From positions 201-64,200 of the forward strand of contig NZ_KB902238.1 in assembly GCF_000379425.1 (NCBI RefSeq): a stretch of 64,000 bases of DNA, in the 5' to 3' direction. Below are positions 44,131-51,921 of the stretch, piece after piece (the first letter of the stretch is position 1; each line of letters starts with the position of its first letter). Source of the DNA: Corynebacterium lubricantis DSM 45231. Its GTDB lineage: Bacteria > Actinomycetota > Actinomycetes > Mycobacteriales > Mycobacteriaceae. Both the position numbers and the translations under genes were made by a program. Under the pieces are notes generated by a model that worked only from the letters and a program-made list of their open reading frames with translations, was not told the DNA's origin and ran no database searches.

Positions 44131-44808
44131 TTACTCACCTGAGAAGAGGGTCTCCGCGGTCCACTCTTTTGCGGGCTGAGTGTGCAGCTGCCAATAGGTC
44201 TCGGCGATGGTGTCAGGGTCAAACGCGGTACCCGGCGCGATCGCACCGTGAACGGTAACGCTCGTGGCTTGCACGCCTGCTGGAGCGAGCTCATCATGCA
44301 AAATAGACGAGGTGGCCAGCACGCCAGCCTTGCCAATAGACAGGGTGGCGTATTCGGCACTCGGATGATGGCCGAATCCTCCGCCCGTGATGAAGAACGT
44401 GCCACGGCCTGCCTCGCGCATGGCAGGTGTCAGCACCTGAGCAGCTGCAATGGAGCCGAGAACGTCAACGTTGTAAGCGGCAGCCTGCTCGGAAAGCGGA
44501 GTCGCCAGGATTCGGTTAGGCACGAACACTGCCGCGTTGTACACCACCACACCAGGAGCGCGCTGCTCAGCAAAGCGTTGCAGCTCAGCTACGAAGTTCT
44601 CGGTATCGCCAGCATCGAGAAGCAGCGTATCAACCTCTGCGCCCAGGTCTTTCAGCTCAGCAACAACGGGTTCCAGCTTCGTCGCCGTGCGTGCCGCGAG
44701 GGTGACGGAAAAACCCTCCCGCGCGAAACGCTTGGCAATGGAACCGCCCAGGCCGGGACCTGCACCGATGACTAGCAGGTGGTTTGAATCAAGTTCTGGA
44801 AAAAGAAT
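44131..44808 (-). CDS. SDR-family protein with apparent ATT start
   Basis: The reading frame encodes a complete SDR of about 225 aa: LLVIGAGPGLGGSIAKRFAR (cofactor loop), LAARTATKLEPVVAELKDLG, VVYNAAVFVPN (the NAG-type motif) and the C-terminal half. No ATG, GTG or TTG occurs in frame between the upstream stop (near 44898) and GTG 44550, which would cut off the cofactor domain. The best start is ATT at 44806-44808, three bases after GAAAGGA. Either ATT initiation or loss of an ATG (ATG to ATT). The catalytic YxxxK is replaced by YATLSIGK, so activity is uncertain. Confidence 0.7.
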   Translation of the reverse strand: MLFPELDSNHLLVIGAGPGLGGSIAKRFAREGFSVTLAARTATKLEPVVAELKDLGAEVDTLLLDAGDTENFVAELQRFAEQRAPGVVVYNAAVFVPNRILATPLSEQAAAYNVDVLGSIAAAQVLTPAMREAGRGTFFITGGGFGHHPSAEYATLSIGKAGVLATSSILHDELAPAGVQATSVTVHGAIAPGTAFDPDTIAETYWQLHTQPAKEWTAETLFSGE

Positions 44809-44916
44809 TGTTCCTTTCGAGTCAGTTGGTGCGCGCAGCCATGTGCTCGCTAGAATTGCCCAGGCTACTCCCTTTTCCGCAGACGATGCAGCAGGCTATT
44901 CAACAAAGCGGTTTAG

Positions 44917-45639
44917 CTACACAACGAGCACTTGACCCGCATACTCGGCGACATCAATCGCATAACTGCGCGATTGGTTGTACGTGGTCACGGCAGAATT
45001 CCACCCGTTGTCGGTGGTGACATCGCGCTCCTCACCACACAAATACGAAGCCGCGGTAAGTACCGCGTCATCGATATTGTGCGGATCCGCTTCCCCGTCG
45101 AGATTGCCGTCGCGCCCCTCGAGCTGCCACGTGCCCGGGATGAATTGCATGGGGCCCACTGCACGGTCGTATTCCTGGTCGCCGTCGAGCTCGCCACCAT
45201 CGGTATCGACAATTTCCGCGACACCCGAACTGCCGTCCAGGGGCACACCGATGATCGCGGGGCTGACCTGGCCGCGCTCGTCGATACGCGCTCCGCCGTA
45301 CGCGCCGTGCACCGACTCCACCCGACCGATACCGGCCAACGTATTCCAACCGATGCCGCATTCCGGCTGCTCGTCGGCGATGCGCAAGGCCGCGCCCGCA
45401 TACGCCGCCAGGGCGCGTTCGGGGATATCGCTTGTCGACGAGGTCTCGGCTAACCAATCAGCATCGGCGAGCTGCGCAATCGGCGTATATGCGTTGGTGT
45501 CGGCAGCCGGTTCGGCTTGGCTTTGCTCAGGTGCTGTTGGGTAGCCCTGCTCGACGTAGTTCGGTTCGTTCGAGGAGCAACTAGCCAGGACGAGGCTAGT
45601 TGTAAGAATTGCGGCCAAGGTTATGCGTTTGGCTGAAAT
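44917..45639 (-). CDS. Lytic transglycosylase-like lipoprotein, apparent ATT start
   Basis: The mature part has GIGWNTLAGIGRVESVHG (catalytic Glu), AVGPMQFIPGTWQLEG and LCGEERDVTTDNGW..YNQSRSYAIDVAEYAG. This is a SLT/MltB-type murein transglycosylase domain of secreted actinobacterial proteins. A full lipoprotein signal (SAKRITLAAILTTSLVLAS then Cys) is obtained only by starting at ATT 45637-45639, which follows GGAAGGAAAGCTC. The nearest usual start, TTG 45618, has no ribosome site and loses the basic signal residues. Confidence 0.75.
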   Translation of the reverse strand: MSAKRITLAAILTTSLVLASCSSNEPNYVEQGYPTAPEQSQAEPAADTNAYTPIAQLADADWLAETSSTSDIPERALAAYAGAALRIADEQPECGIGWNTLAGIGRVESVHGAYGGARIDERGQVSPAIIGVPLDGSSGVAEIVDTDGGELDGDQEYDRAVGPMQFIPGTWQLEGRDGNLDGEADPHNIDDAVLTAASYLCGEERDVTTDNGWNSAVTTYNQSRSYAIDVAEYAGQVLVV

Positions 45640-45669
45640 GAGCTTTCCTTCCGAATGACTTGCGTAGGT

Positions 45670-46617
45670 TTAAGGCACGCGGTGACCGGAGGCCTTCACC
45701 AGCCCGTACCATTCGCCACGAGTCAATGGAATATCCGATCCTGCTACAGACTCAACGACGCGGTGGGGCGTTGTAGTTCCCAAAACAACCTGAATTCCTG
45801 CTGGGTGCCGGGTAATCCAGGCAACAGCGATCGCCATCGGCGTGACACCGTACTTCTCTGCCAGGCGCTGCAGCTCGGCATTGAGGTCCGGGTATTCGGG
45901 GGAATCGAGAAACACACCTTCGTGAGTACCCGCCTGGAACGGCGACCAGGCCTGCACGGTGATCTTGTTGATGCGGCAGTAGTCGATGAGTCCGCCGCCG
46001 TCGCGGGTGATGGAATCGTCGCTACCTGCGATATTCGAGGCGAGACCCTGCGCCATCAGCGTCGAATGGGTGATGGACAGCTGCACTTGGTTGGCCACGA
46101 TCGGCTGTGTGACCGCGGTTTTTAGCAGATCGATTTGGCGCGGGGTGTGGTTGGATACTCCGAACGCGCGGACCTTGCCGGAGGAATCGAGTTCGTCGAA
46201 GGCGCGGGCGACCTCCTCGGGCTCGACGAGTGCGTCGGGGCGGTGCAGCAACAACACGTCGATGTAATCGGTGCCCAGAGCCTGCAGGGACTCGTTGACG
46301 GAAGCGATGATGTGCTCGTTGGAGTGATCGTAGCTCCACGGATCAGGCACGATGCCCGTCTTGGTCTGCAGGATGATCTGCTCGCGCTCGCTGGAGCTTA
46401 AGTGCAGGGCCTTGGCGAATCGGCGCTCGCACCAATGTCGCCCGCCCGGATGATTGAATCCGTACAGGTCAGCGTGGTCGAAGAAGGTGATTCCCGACTC
46501 GCGGGCTACTTGGTAGAGCTCGCGGATCTCGTCGTCGGACTTGTCCGCGATGCGCATCATGCCCGCGACGATGTTGGGCACCTGGGTGCCGGTGTTTCCA
46601 AGGGGGACGGTTTTCAT
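45670..46617 (-). CDS. Aldo/keto reductase
   Basis: 315 aa from ATG 46617 (MKTVPLGNTGTQVPNIVAGM). TIM-barrel AKR: catalytic Asp/Tyr in ITFFDHADLYG, Lys in ILQTKTGIVP, His in DVLLLHRPDALVEP, and FGVSNHTPRQIDLL. It resembles the YdhF-type oxidoreductases. NADPH-dependent carbonyl reduction; substrate unknown. The extra upstream frame to 46746 crosses the tRNA region and is rejected. Confidence 0.9.
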   Translation of the reverse strand: MKTVPLGNTGTQVPNIVAGMMRIADKSDDEIRELYQVARESGITFFDHADLYGFNHPGGRHWCERRFAKALHLSSSEREQIILQTKTGIVPDPWSYDHSNEHIIASVNESLQALGTDYIDVLLLHRPDALVEPEEVARAFDELDSSGKVRAFGVSNHTPRQIDLLKTAVTQPIVANQVQLSITHSTLMAQGLASNIAGSDDSITRDGGGLIDYCRINKITVQAWSPFQAGTHEGVFLDSPEYPDLNAELQRLAEKYGVTPMAIAVAWITRHPAGIQVVLGTTTPHRVVESVAGSDIPLTRGEWYGLVKASGHRVP

Positions 46618-46651
46618 GGCGGCCAGTGTAATCCAGCGAAAGAATAAAGAA

Positions 46652-46680
46652 ACCGCCTCCCACGCAATGTGGAAGGCGGT
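46652..46680 (-). terminator. Terminator of tRNA-Ala (first copy)
   Basis: 12-bp stem with one mismatch (46652-46663 with 46669-46680). Followed on the minus strand by a T-rich run. Similar to the hairpin at 51197. Confidence 0.75.
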
Positions 46681-46688
46681 CCGGGCTG

Positions 46689-46761
46689 TGGAGCATAGGA
46701 GAATCGAACTCCTGACATCCTGCTTGCAAAGCAGGTGCTCTACCAACTGAGCTAATGCCCC
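46689..46761 (-). tRNA. tRNA-Ala(TGC), first copy
   Basis: 73 bases with acceptor GGGGCAT/ATGCTCC, including the G3-U70 pair that marks tRNA-Ala. Anticodon loop CTTTGCAAG with anticodon TGC. Identical to 51240-51312. Confidence 0.95.
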
Positions 46762-46825
46762 GTGCAGGAACTCACTTTACTCCCACACCCTGCCAAGAGA
46801 AAAATCGCCCCACAACCAGCACTAA

Positions 46826-47368
46826 CTACTCTTCATGCAGGCCCTTCATGGCTACCTTCGTAAAGTCGTCGAGGGCTTGTTCGGCGCGCTCGAGCTCTGC
46901 ACGTGCGGATTCCTGCTCGGCCGGCGGGTCGTAATCGCGCGCCACAATCTTCTCAAACCACGCTTGGTAGCGCGCCAAATCTGCCTCCGACTCTTCGACC
47001 TCCTCGTAGGTGGCCCTACCCTGCTCCAGCTCCTCGTCCAGCTCGGCGAAGAAACCCTGAATGCGTGTGAGTAGTTCCTGGTATTCGTCGGCACGCGCGG
47101 CTTGGAGCTCGGCGACGACCTCGGTTTCCTCAGCGGGGTCGGTGAAGCGGAAGGACAGGACGCGTGCGCTACCACCTTCGTCCTGGACCTTCGCGGCGAG
47201 CGTGCGGATCCCGCGCGTGGTCTTCGGAGTTGCCGGGATCAGGCAGGTGGATTGCTGAATATATAGCGCACCCAGTGCTTTGAGCTTGCGCCAGACCGTT
47301 ACGCGCAATGATGCGGGCGCGCCCGCCGTCGAGATCGCAATCAGCAGCCATTCCCGTGGTTCACTCAT
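46826..47368 (-). CDS. ChrB N-terminal-like protein
   Basis: 180 aa. The segments WLLIAISTAGAPASLRVTVWRKLKALGALYIQQSTCLIP and GGSARVLSFRFTDPAEETEV fit the ChrB N-terminal domain found in chromate-resistance regulators. The second half is a long Glu/Ala-rich coiled coil. The C-terminal ChrB rhodanese-like part is absent and no ChrA chromate pump is near. Role unknown. Divergent from the P-type ATPase gene, which may be coincidental or regulatory. Confidence 0.7.
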   Translation of the reverse strand: MSEPREWLLIAISTAGAPASLRVTVWRKLKALGALYIQQSTCLIPATPKTTRGIRTLAAKVQDEGGSARVLSFRFTDPAEETEVVAELQAARADEYQELLTRIQGFFAELDEELEQGRATYEEVEESEADLARYQAWFEKIVARDYDPPAEQESARAELERAEQALDDFTKVAMKGLHEE

Positions 47369-47416
47369 GCCCTTGAGCCTACTTCGTCACGTCACCTCCC
47401 CAAAGTAGCGCTCCAA

Positions 47417-47432
47417 TGTTACGATTGTAACA
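47417..47432. promoter_or_regulatory. Palindrome upstream of P-type ATPase
   Basis: TGTTAC-GATT-GTAACA, a perfect 6-bp-arm palindrome 26 bases before the ATPase start, with a further GTAAC half site at about 47440. Likely an operator overlapping the promoter. Confidence 0.45.
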
Positions 47433-47457
47433 AATCAAAGTAACAAGGGAGAATGCT

Positions 47458-49974
47458 ATGGCTGAGACAATCAGCACCTGGCATGAGGTCGACGCCGACG
47501 AGACTCTCGCCGAACTCAACTCTCGCGCCACAGGCTTAAGCACCGCAGAGGCCACCGAAGCCCTCGAAAAGTCAGGGCCCAACCAACTCAAACCACCAAA
47601 AAAGAAATCCTTCTGGCACGAGCTGGCCGAGGAATTCACCGAACCGCTCCAGCTCATGCTCATCGTCGTGGCAATCCTGTCGTTCATCTTCGGCGAAATG
47701 ATCGACGGTATCGCGATTTTGGTCGTGATCGTCCTGAGCGTGCTCGTCGAAACGCTCTCTGAAATGCGCTCGCACAAAGCCATCAGCGCGCTCGCCACAC
47801 TCACGGCGGCGCGGGCGCACGTGCTTCGCGACGACTCCCCCGTGGAAATCCCCGCCACCGACGTAGTCCCCGGCGACGTTCTTGTGCTTGAGCCAGGCGA
47901 AATCATCGCCGCCGACGCCCGCGTCTTGGAGGCAACGGGCCTGCGCCTCAACGAATCCGCACTGACCGGCGAGCCCGTCACCACTGTCAAGGGCGCGGAT
48001 CCGGTCGCCCAGGACACCACCCTGGCCGAGCGCTCCAGCATGGTCTACTCGGGTACTTCGGTCGCCTCGGGCACCGGCCGCGCCGTGGTCGTGGCCACGG
48101 GCAAAGACACCGAGGTCGGCCGCCTGGGCACGATGGTCTCCACTGAGAAGCCGCCTGCCACTCCCCTTCAGAAAACTACCCGCAACCTGGCGAAATATGT
48201 CCTGGTCCTGGCGATCATCGTCTCCGTGGCGGTGCCAATCATCGGCCTACTCATGGGCCAGCCATGGCAGAAAATGGTTCTCACGGGTCTCACCCTGGCG
48301 TTTGCCACCATCCCCGAAGAGCTCCCCATCCTGGTCACGGTGCTGCTGGCCATCGGCGGCATGATGCTCTCGCGCAAGGGCGCGCTGCTACGCCGCCTCG
48401 GCGCCGGCGAAACGCTCGGTTCCATTACCCACCTGGTCACCGACAAGACCGGCACGTTGACGCAGAACAGGATGGATGTCCGCGAGGTGCGTGGCGACGA
48501 AGCCACCGTCCTGGCCACCGCCCTCATCGCTCAAGGCGGCGACGATCCCACTTCGTCTGAGCCGATGGATCTCGCGGTCGCGGAACGGGCCCGAAAAGTT
48601 GTCCCGGAGTCCTTCCTGGAAAACATCGCCGCAGGCCACACACTTGTCGAATGGCCGTTTACCTCGGAGCGGCGCCGCGTCGCCCGCGTTTTCGCCGACC
48701 CTTCGGGTTCCGCAAACATCACGGTCATGGGCGCGCCCGAGTTCGTAATCGCACTCGATAGCGAAGGCTCCCACTGGCAGGCCGAGGCAGAAGAACTGGC
48801 CGCCCGCGGGTACCGCGTTCTGGCAGTTGCCTCCCGCCCGCTCAGCGAAGCCGAGCTCGCAGGCGAGCCAGCGGTGGAAGAACTCGAGGCCGGCGCCACC
48901 GTCTACGGTCTGATCGGATTCGAAGATCCACTGCGCACCGAGGTCCCCGACGCGGTAACCAGCATCCGTACGGCGGGCATCGCCACCCTTGTGGTCACAG
49001 GCGACGATCCGGTCACCGGCCGTGCCATTGCATCACAGGCAGGCATCCCCGAGGGCCCGACTCTGACCGGCGGCCACCTCACCGAGGCAGACGACAACCA
49101 ACTTGTCGACGGTGCCGTCATCGGCCGCTCCACCCCCGCCGACAAGCTAACCATCGTGCGCCGGCTCCAGGCGCAGGGCTACCGCGTGGCCGTGACCGGC
49201 GACGGCGTCAATGATGCCCCCGGTCTCGCCGCCGCCGACGTCGGCATTGCCATGGGCGAGCACGGCACCGACCTCGCCCGCCAAACCGCCGACGTGGTGC
49301 TCACCAACGACTCGTTTGCCACTATTGCAGAGGCCATCAAGTCCGGCCGTAACGTGGGCACACAGCTGCGCCGCGCGATCGCCTTCTACCTGGGCGCCAA
49401 ACTCGCACTGGTACTGGTCACCGTTGTCGCCCTGCTCATGGGTTACCCGGCTCCGTTCAGCCCGGCACAGATCGTCATGATCGAGCTGTTCATGGACATC
49501 GGCGCCTCCATTGCCTTTGTCTACGAACCAGCCTCGAAGCGCTCCATGCACCAGCCGCCACGGGATCCGGCGGCGCACTTCGTCGATAAGCCTCTTGTCA
49601 CTGCTCTTGTGGGCAGCGGCCTTGCCCTGACGGTTGCGGCGCTGCCTGCCTACTTGATTGTGCAGACGCATTCCACCGACGAGATGATGGCGCGCAGTGC
49701 CGCGCTGTTTGCCTGGTTGGCCTCGCACGCCCTGATCGCCTGGACCCTGCGCGCGGAGCCTGGCCTGTCGTGGAAGGCGAACCCGTGGTTCCCGACGTGG
49801 GCGATCGCCGCGATCCTCACGGCCGTGGTGCTGTGCATGACCCCAGCCGCTTCCGTGATTGGCCTGGTAGCGATGCCATTCTCCGCAGCGCGTGTGGCCA
49901 TTGGCGCTGCTGTCGCCGGCGTTCTGATCGCGCTCCTGCTGCGGCCGCTGACCACGCACAGGAATACTTTGTAG
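47458..49974 (+). CDS. Cation-transporting P-type ATPase (PII-like)
   Basis: 838 aa. Cation-ATPase N domain, actuator loop with LTGEPV, the PEELP membrane motif (FATIPEELPILVTVLLAIGG), phosphorylation Asp329 in DKTGTLTQ, then VVTGDDPVTGRAIA, the hinge GDGVNDAPGLAAADVGIAMG and six C-terminal helices. It lacks N-terminal heavy-metal domains. Relatives move Ca2+, Mg2+ or other cations; the ion is not predictable. GGGAG ribosome site. Confidence 0.9.
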   Translation: MAETISTWHEVDADETLAELNSRATGLSTAEATEALEKSGPNQLKPPKKKSFWHELAEEFTEPLQLMLIVVAILSFIFGEMIDGIAILVVIVLSVLVETLSEMRSHKAISALATLTAARAHVLRDDSPVEIPATDVVPGDVLVLEPGEIIAADARVLEATGLRLNESALTGEPVTTVKGADPVAQDTTLAERSSMVYSGTSVASGTGRAVVVATGKDTEVGRLGTMVSTEKPPATPLQKTTRNLAKYVLVLAIIVSVAVPIIGLLMGQPWQKMVLTGLTLAFATIPEELPILVTVLLAIGGMMLSRKGALLRRLGAGETLGSITHLVTDKTGTLTQNRMDVREVRGDEATVLATALIAQGGDDPTSSEPMDLAVAERARKVVPESFLENIAAGHTLVEWPFTSERRRVARVFADPSGSANITVMGAPEFVIALDSEGSHWQAEAEELAARGYRVLAVASRPLSEAELAGEPAVEELEAGATVYGLIGFEDPLRTEVPDAVTSIRTAGIATLVVTGDDPVTGRAIASQAGIPEGPTLTGGHLTEADDNQLVDGAVIGRSTPADKLTIVRRLQAQGYRVAVTGDGVNDAPGLAAADVGIAMGEHGTDLARQTADVVLTNDSFATIAEAIKSGRNVGTQLRRAIAFYLGAKLALVLVTVVALLMGYPAPFSPAQIVMIELFMDIGASIAFVYEPASKRSMHQPPRDPAAHFVDKPLVTALVGSGLALTVAALPAYLIVQTHSTDEMMARSAALFAWLASHALIAWTLRAEPGLSWKANPWFPTWAIAAILTAVVLCMTPAASVIGLVAMPFSAARVAIGAAVAGVLIALLLRPLTTHRNTL

Positions 49975-50062
49975 ATTCGCCAGTTTTGGTCGCCGCGCTT
50001 GCGTACCCTCGGAATTGATAAGAATCTTGTTCTCGCTTCATCTGACTCAGGCGGCGACCACC

Positions 50063-50689
50063 ATGAAGATGACCATGTCCGAGATGTGGGATTACATCCA
50101 CACAGAACGAAGAGATCTTGCCGGCGACCTCTGCTCTTTGCGCGCGACGGAGTGGGAGACGCCCTCGCTGTGCCCGGGCTGGAGCGTGCACGACGTGCTG
50201 GCCCACCTCACAGATACGGCCCGCACCGGAAAAATCGCATTCATGCGCAGCATGTTGCGCGCACGGGGGGATTTCCACCTCGCCAACGAAAACGGCATCA
50301 AGCGCTGGAAATACGAGGACCCGCGCGAAACGCTCCATTATTTCCTCGAGGCTCGCTTTACGACGAAGCTTCCGCCCGCCCATCCTTCCACGCGCCTCGT
50401 GGAGATGATCGTGCACGCCGAAGACATCCGCCGGCCCTTATCCATCCCCGCGGAATACCCTACCCAGGGAATCCACGAGGCGCTGAAATACCAGCTGCGC
50501 ACCTCTGCTTCTTTCGATGGAGGCAAGGAACGAACCCAGGGCCTGCACCTCATTGATGCCGAAAACGGCACTTCCTTCGGCAGCGGCGACGACGTCACCG
50601 GCCGCGGGATTGATCTCCTGCTGGCCGTGTCAGGCCGCGCAATTGACCCAGACCTGCTGACTGGGCCTGGGGCACACAAGCTGGTTTAG
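50063..50689 (+). CDS. Maleylpyruvate isomerase-like (MDMPI/TIGR03083) protein
   Basis: About 208 aa from ATG 50063 (MKMTMSEMWDYIHTERRDLA), with AGGCGG upstream; a TTG at 50015 is the alternative. The DinB-like bundle carries LCPGWSVHDVLAHLTDTARTGK and LVEMIVHAEDIRRPL with the two family His residues. Third MDMPI-like protein in the window. Role unknown. Confidence 0.72.
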   Translation: MKMTMSEMWDYIHTERRDLAGDLCSLRATEWETPSLCPGWSVHDVLAHLTDTARTGKIAFMRSMLRARGDFHLANENGIKRWKYEDPRETLHYFLEARFTTKLPPAHPSTRLVEMIVHAEDIRRPLSIPAEYPTQGIHEALKYQLRTSASFDGGKERTQGLHLIDAENGTSFGSGDDVTGRGIDLLLAVSGRAIDPDLLTGPGAHKLV

Positions 50690-50916
50690 CGCTCTGGGTT
50701 GTCCTGTGCGCGGTTGTCCTGAGCTCGGTTGTCCTGAGCTGGTGCCTGGTTGTCGCCGTCACCGATGCGCTTATCAATTTCTTCGCGAGCCTTCTTAATC
50801 TGGTCGGCCTTGTCGGCGCCAAGCTTCTCGGTTGCGAACTGTTCTGCCTTGTCCAGCACAGCGTCGGTCTGAGCCTCGTCGCCGAGGAGGTCTTTTGCCT
50901 TATCGAAGATGCCCAT
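50686..50916 (-). CDS. Rv0909-family antitoxin-like small protein
   Basis: 76 aa from ATG 50916 (MGIFDKAKDLLGDEAQTDAVLDK). This matches the Rv0909/MT0933 antitoxin family: a charged helical protein with a disordered tail. No toxin gene adjoins it. The C-terminus is built from three 15-bp tandem repeats in DNA (50697-50741) giving AQDNR units. Its stop overlaps the 50063 gene end. Confidence 0.7.
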   Translation of the reverse strand: MGIFDKAKDLLGDEAQTDAVLDKAEQFATEKLGADKADQIKKAREEIDKRIGDGDNQAPAQDNRAQDNRAQDNPER

Positions 50917-51196
50917 GATGCACCACTTTCTGCATGGTTTTGCGTAGCTTCTAGGAATCAGCCCCAGGGCTGGGACCTGGTCCCCAAAATACACACTTTT
51001 TGCCTAATCTATCGGCCTGAGCAGCCGGATGGTCGAAAATGCACCCTCGCCATTATCGACCACACGAAATTCCCGAACATTTGCATAGTGCATTTCCCCA
51101 GGTCATTTGCGGTCATATCAGCAACATTTCCCGCATGGTCGATAATGATTTTCGACCATCTGAGATCTGGGCACCAAGTTGACACTCATGCCACAA
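50917..51196. other. Gene-free region with inverted repeats
   Basis: No gene. TGGTCGA(A/T)AATG occurs as four copies forming two hairpins: 51030-51063 (arms separated by about 10 bases) and about 51134-51160 (arms adjacent). The right block, reversed, equals the left block with the central 10 bases missing. The rest shows nothing recognisable. Confidence 0.5.
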
Positions 51197-51233
51197 AAAT
51201 ACCGCCTCCCACTTTGCGTGGGAGGCGGTATTT
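51197..51233 (-). terminator. Terminator of tRNA-Ala (second copy)
   Basis: 16-bp perfect stem (51197-51212 with 51218-51233), A/T-rich at the base. Confidence 0.85.
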
Positions 51234-51239
51234 ATACTG

Positions 51240-51312
51240 TGGAGCATAGGAGAATCGAACTCCTGACATCCTGCTTGCAAAGCAGGTGCTCTACCAACTG
51301 AGCTAATGCCCC
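51240..51312 (-). tRNA. tRNA-Ala(TGC), second copy
   Basis: Identical 73-base sequence to 46689-46761, with the G3-U70 pair and anticodon TGC. It is followed in the same transcript direction by the terminator above, and preceded by tRNA-Ile. Confidence 0.95.
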
Positions 51313-51324
51313 ATCGTTCCGTGG

Positions 51325-51398
51325 TGCGCCCGGCAAGAATCGAACTTGCGACCTCATCGTTATCAGCGATGCGCTCTAACCGACTGAGCTACGGGCGC
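51325..51398 (-). tRNA. tRNA-Ile(GAT)
   Basis: 74 bases, acceptor GCGCCCG/CGGGCGC with discriminator A. Anticodon stem CATCG/CGATG with loop CTGATAA, anticodon GAT. The tRNA-Ile/tRNA-Ala pair downstream of gyrA is the usual corynebacterial order. Confidence 0.95.
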
Positions 51399-51513
51399 TG
51401 GGAACGAAATAGAACATTACCCACGATTTGAAAACAAAACAAATCGCCTGGTCAAAGGGCATAAATAGCACGAACATGAACACAAAATAAACGGGTTCAG
51501 GCGAAAACAAAAA

Positions 51514-51557
51514 GCGCCCGCACCACCCGAATGAACCACATTCGGGGGTGCGGGCGC
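51514..51557 (-). terminator. Terminator of the gyrA-DUF3566 operon
   Basis: Long GC-rich stem (51514-51532 with 51540-51557, one-base bulge), followed on the minus strand by TTTTTGTTTT. Confidence 0.9.
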
Positions 51558-51574
51558 GGGCCTAAAGAAAAGTC

Positions 51575-51919
51575 CTACTTCTTCTTGTCGTCGAGGGTGA
51601 CGCGAAGCCCACCCATGATGTCTGCGACGAGGTTGTAGATCACTGCCGTCAGCGGCGCGAGAACGGCCACCAGGATGGTGCCAATCGCTCCCATGAGCAA
51701 TGCCGACATGAAGGCGAGGCCGAAGCCGACGGCCTGCTCGCCGCCAACACCGCCGATCAGGGAGTTCACCTGGTCAACGACGCCAGCTGCGTCCATGCCC
51801 ACGTACAAGATGGTGACGGCGATCAGCCAGATCACCAGCCCGATGAGGCCGAGGATCAGCCCCACCTTGAAGGCGGATGCTGGCGAGATCTTTCGTAGCT
51901 CAACTTCCCGAGCTGCCAT
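51575..51919 (-). CDS. DUF3566 membrane protein
   Basis: 114 aa, two membrane helices (KVGLILGLIGLVIWLIAVTILYV and GLAFMSALLMGAIGTILVAVLAPL) and a charged tail DDKKK. DUF3566 proteins are regularly encoded just after gyrA in actinobacteria; function unknown. It starts two bases after gyrA. Confidence 0.88.
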   Translation of the reverse strand: MAAREVELRKISPASAFKVGLILGLIGLVIWLIAVTILYVGMDAAGVVDQVNSLIGGVGGEQAVGFGLAFMSALLMGAIGTILVAVLAPLTAVIYNLVADIMGGLRVTLDDKKK

Positions 51920-51921
51920 GT

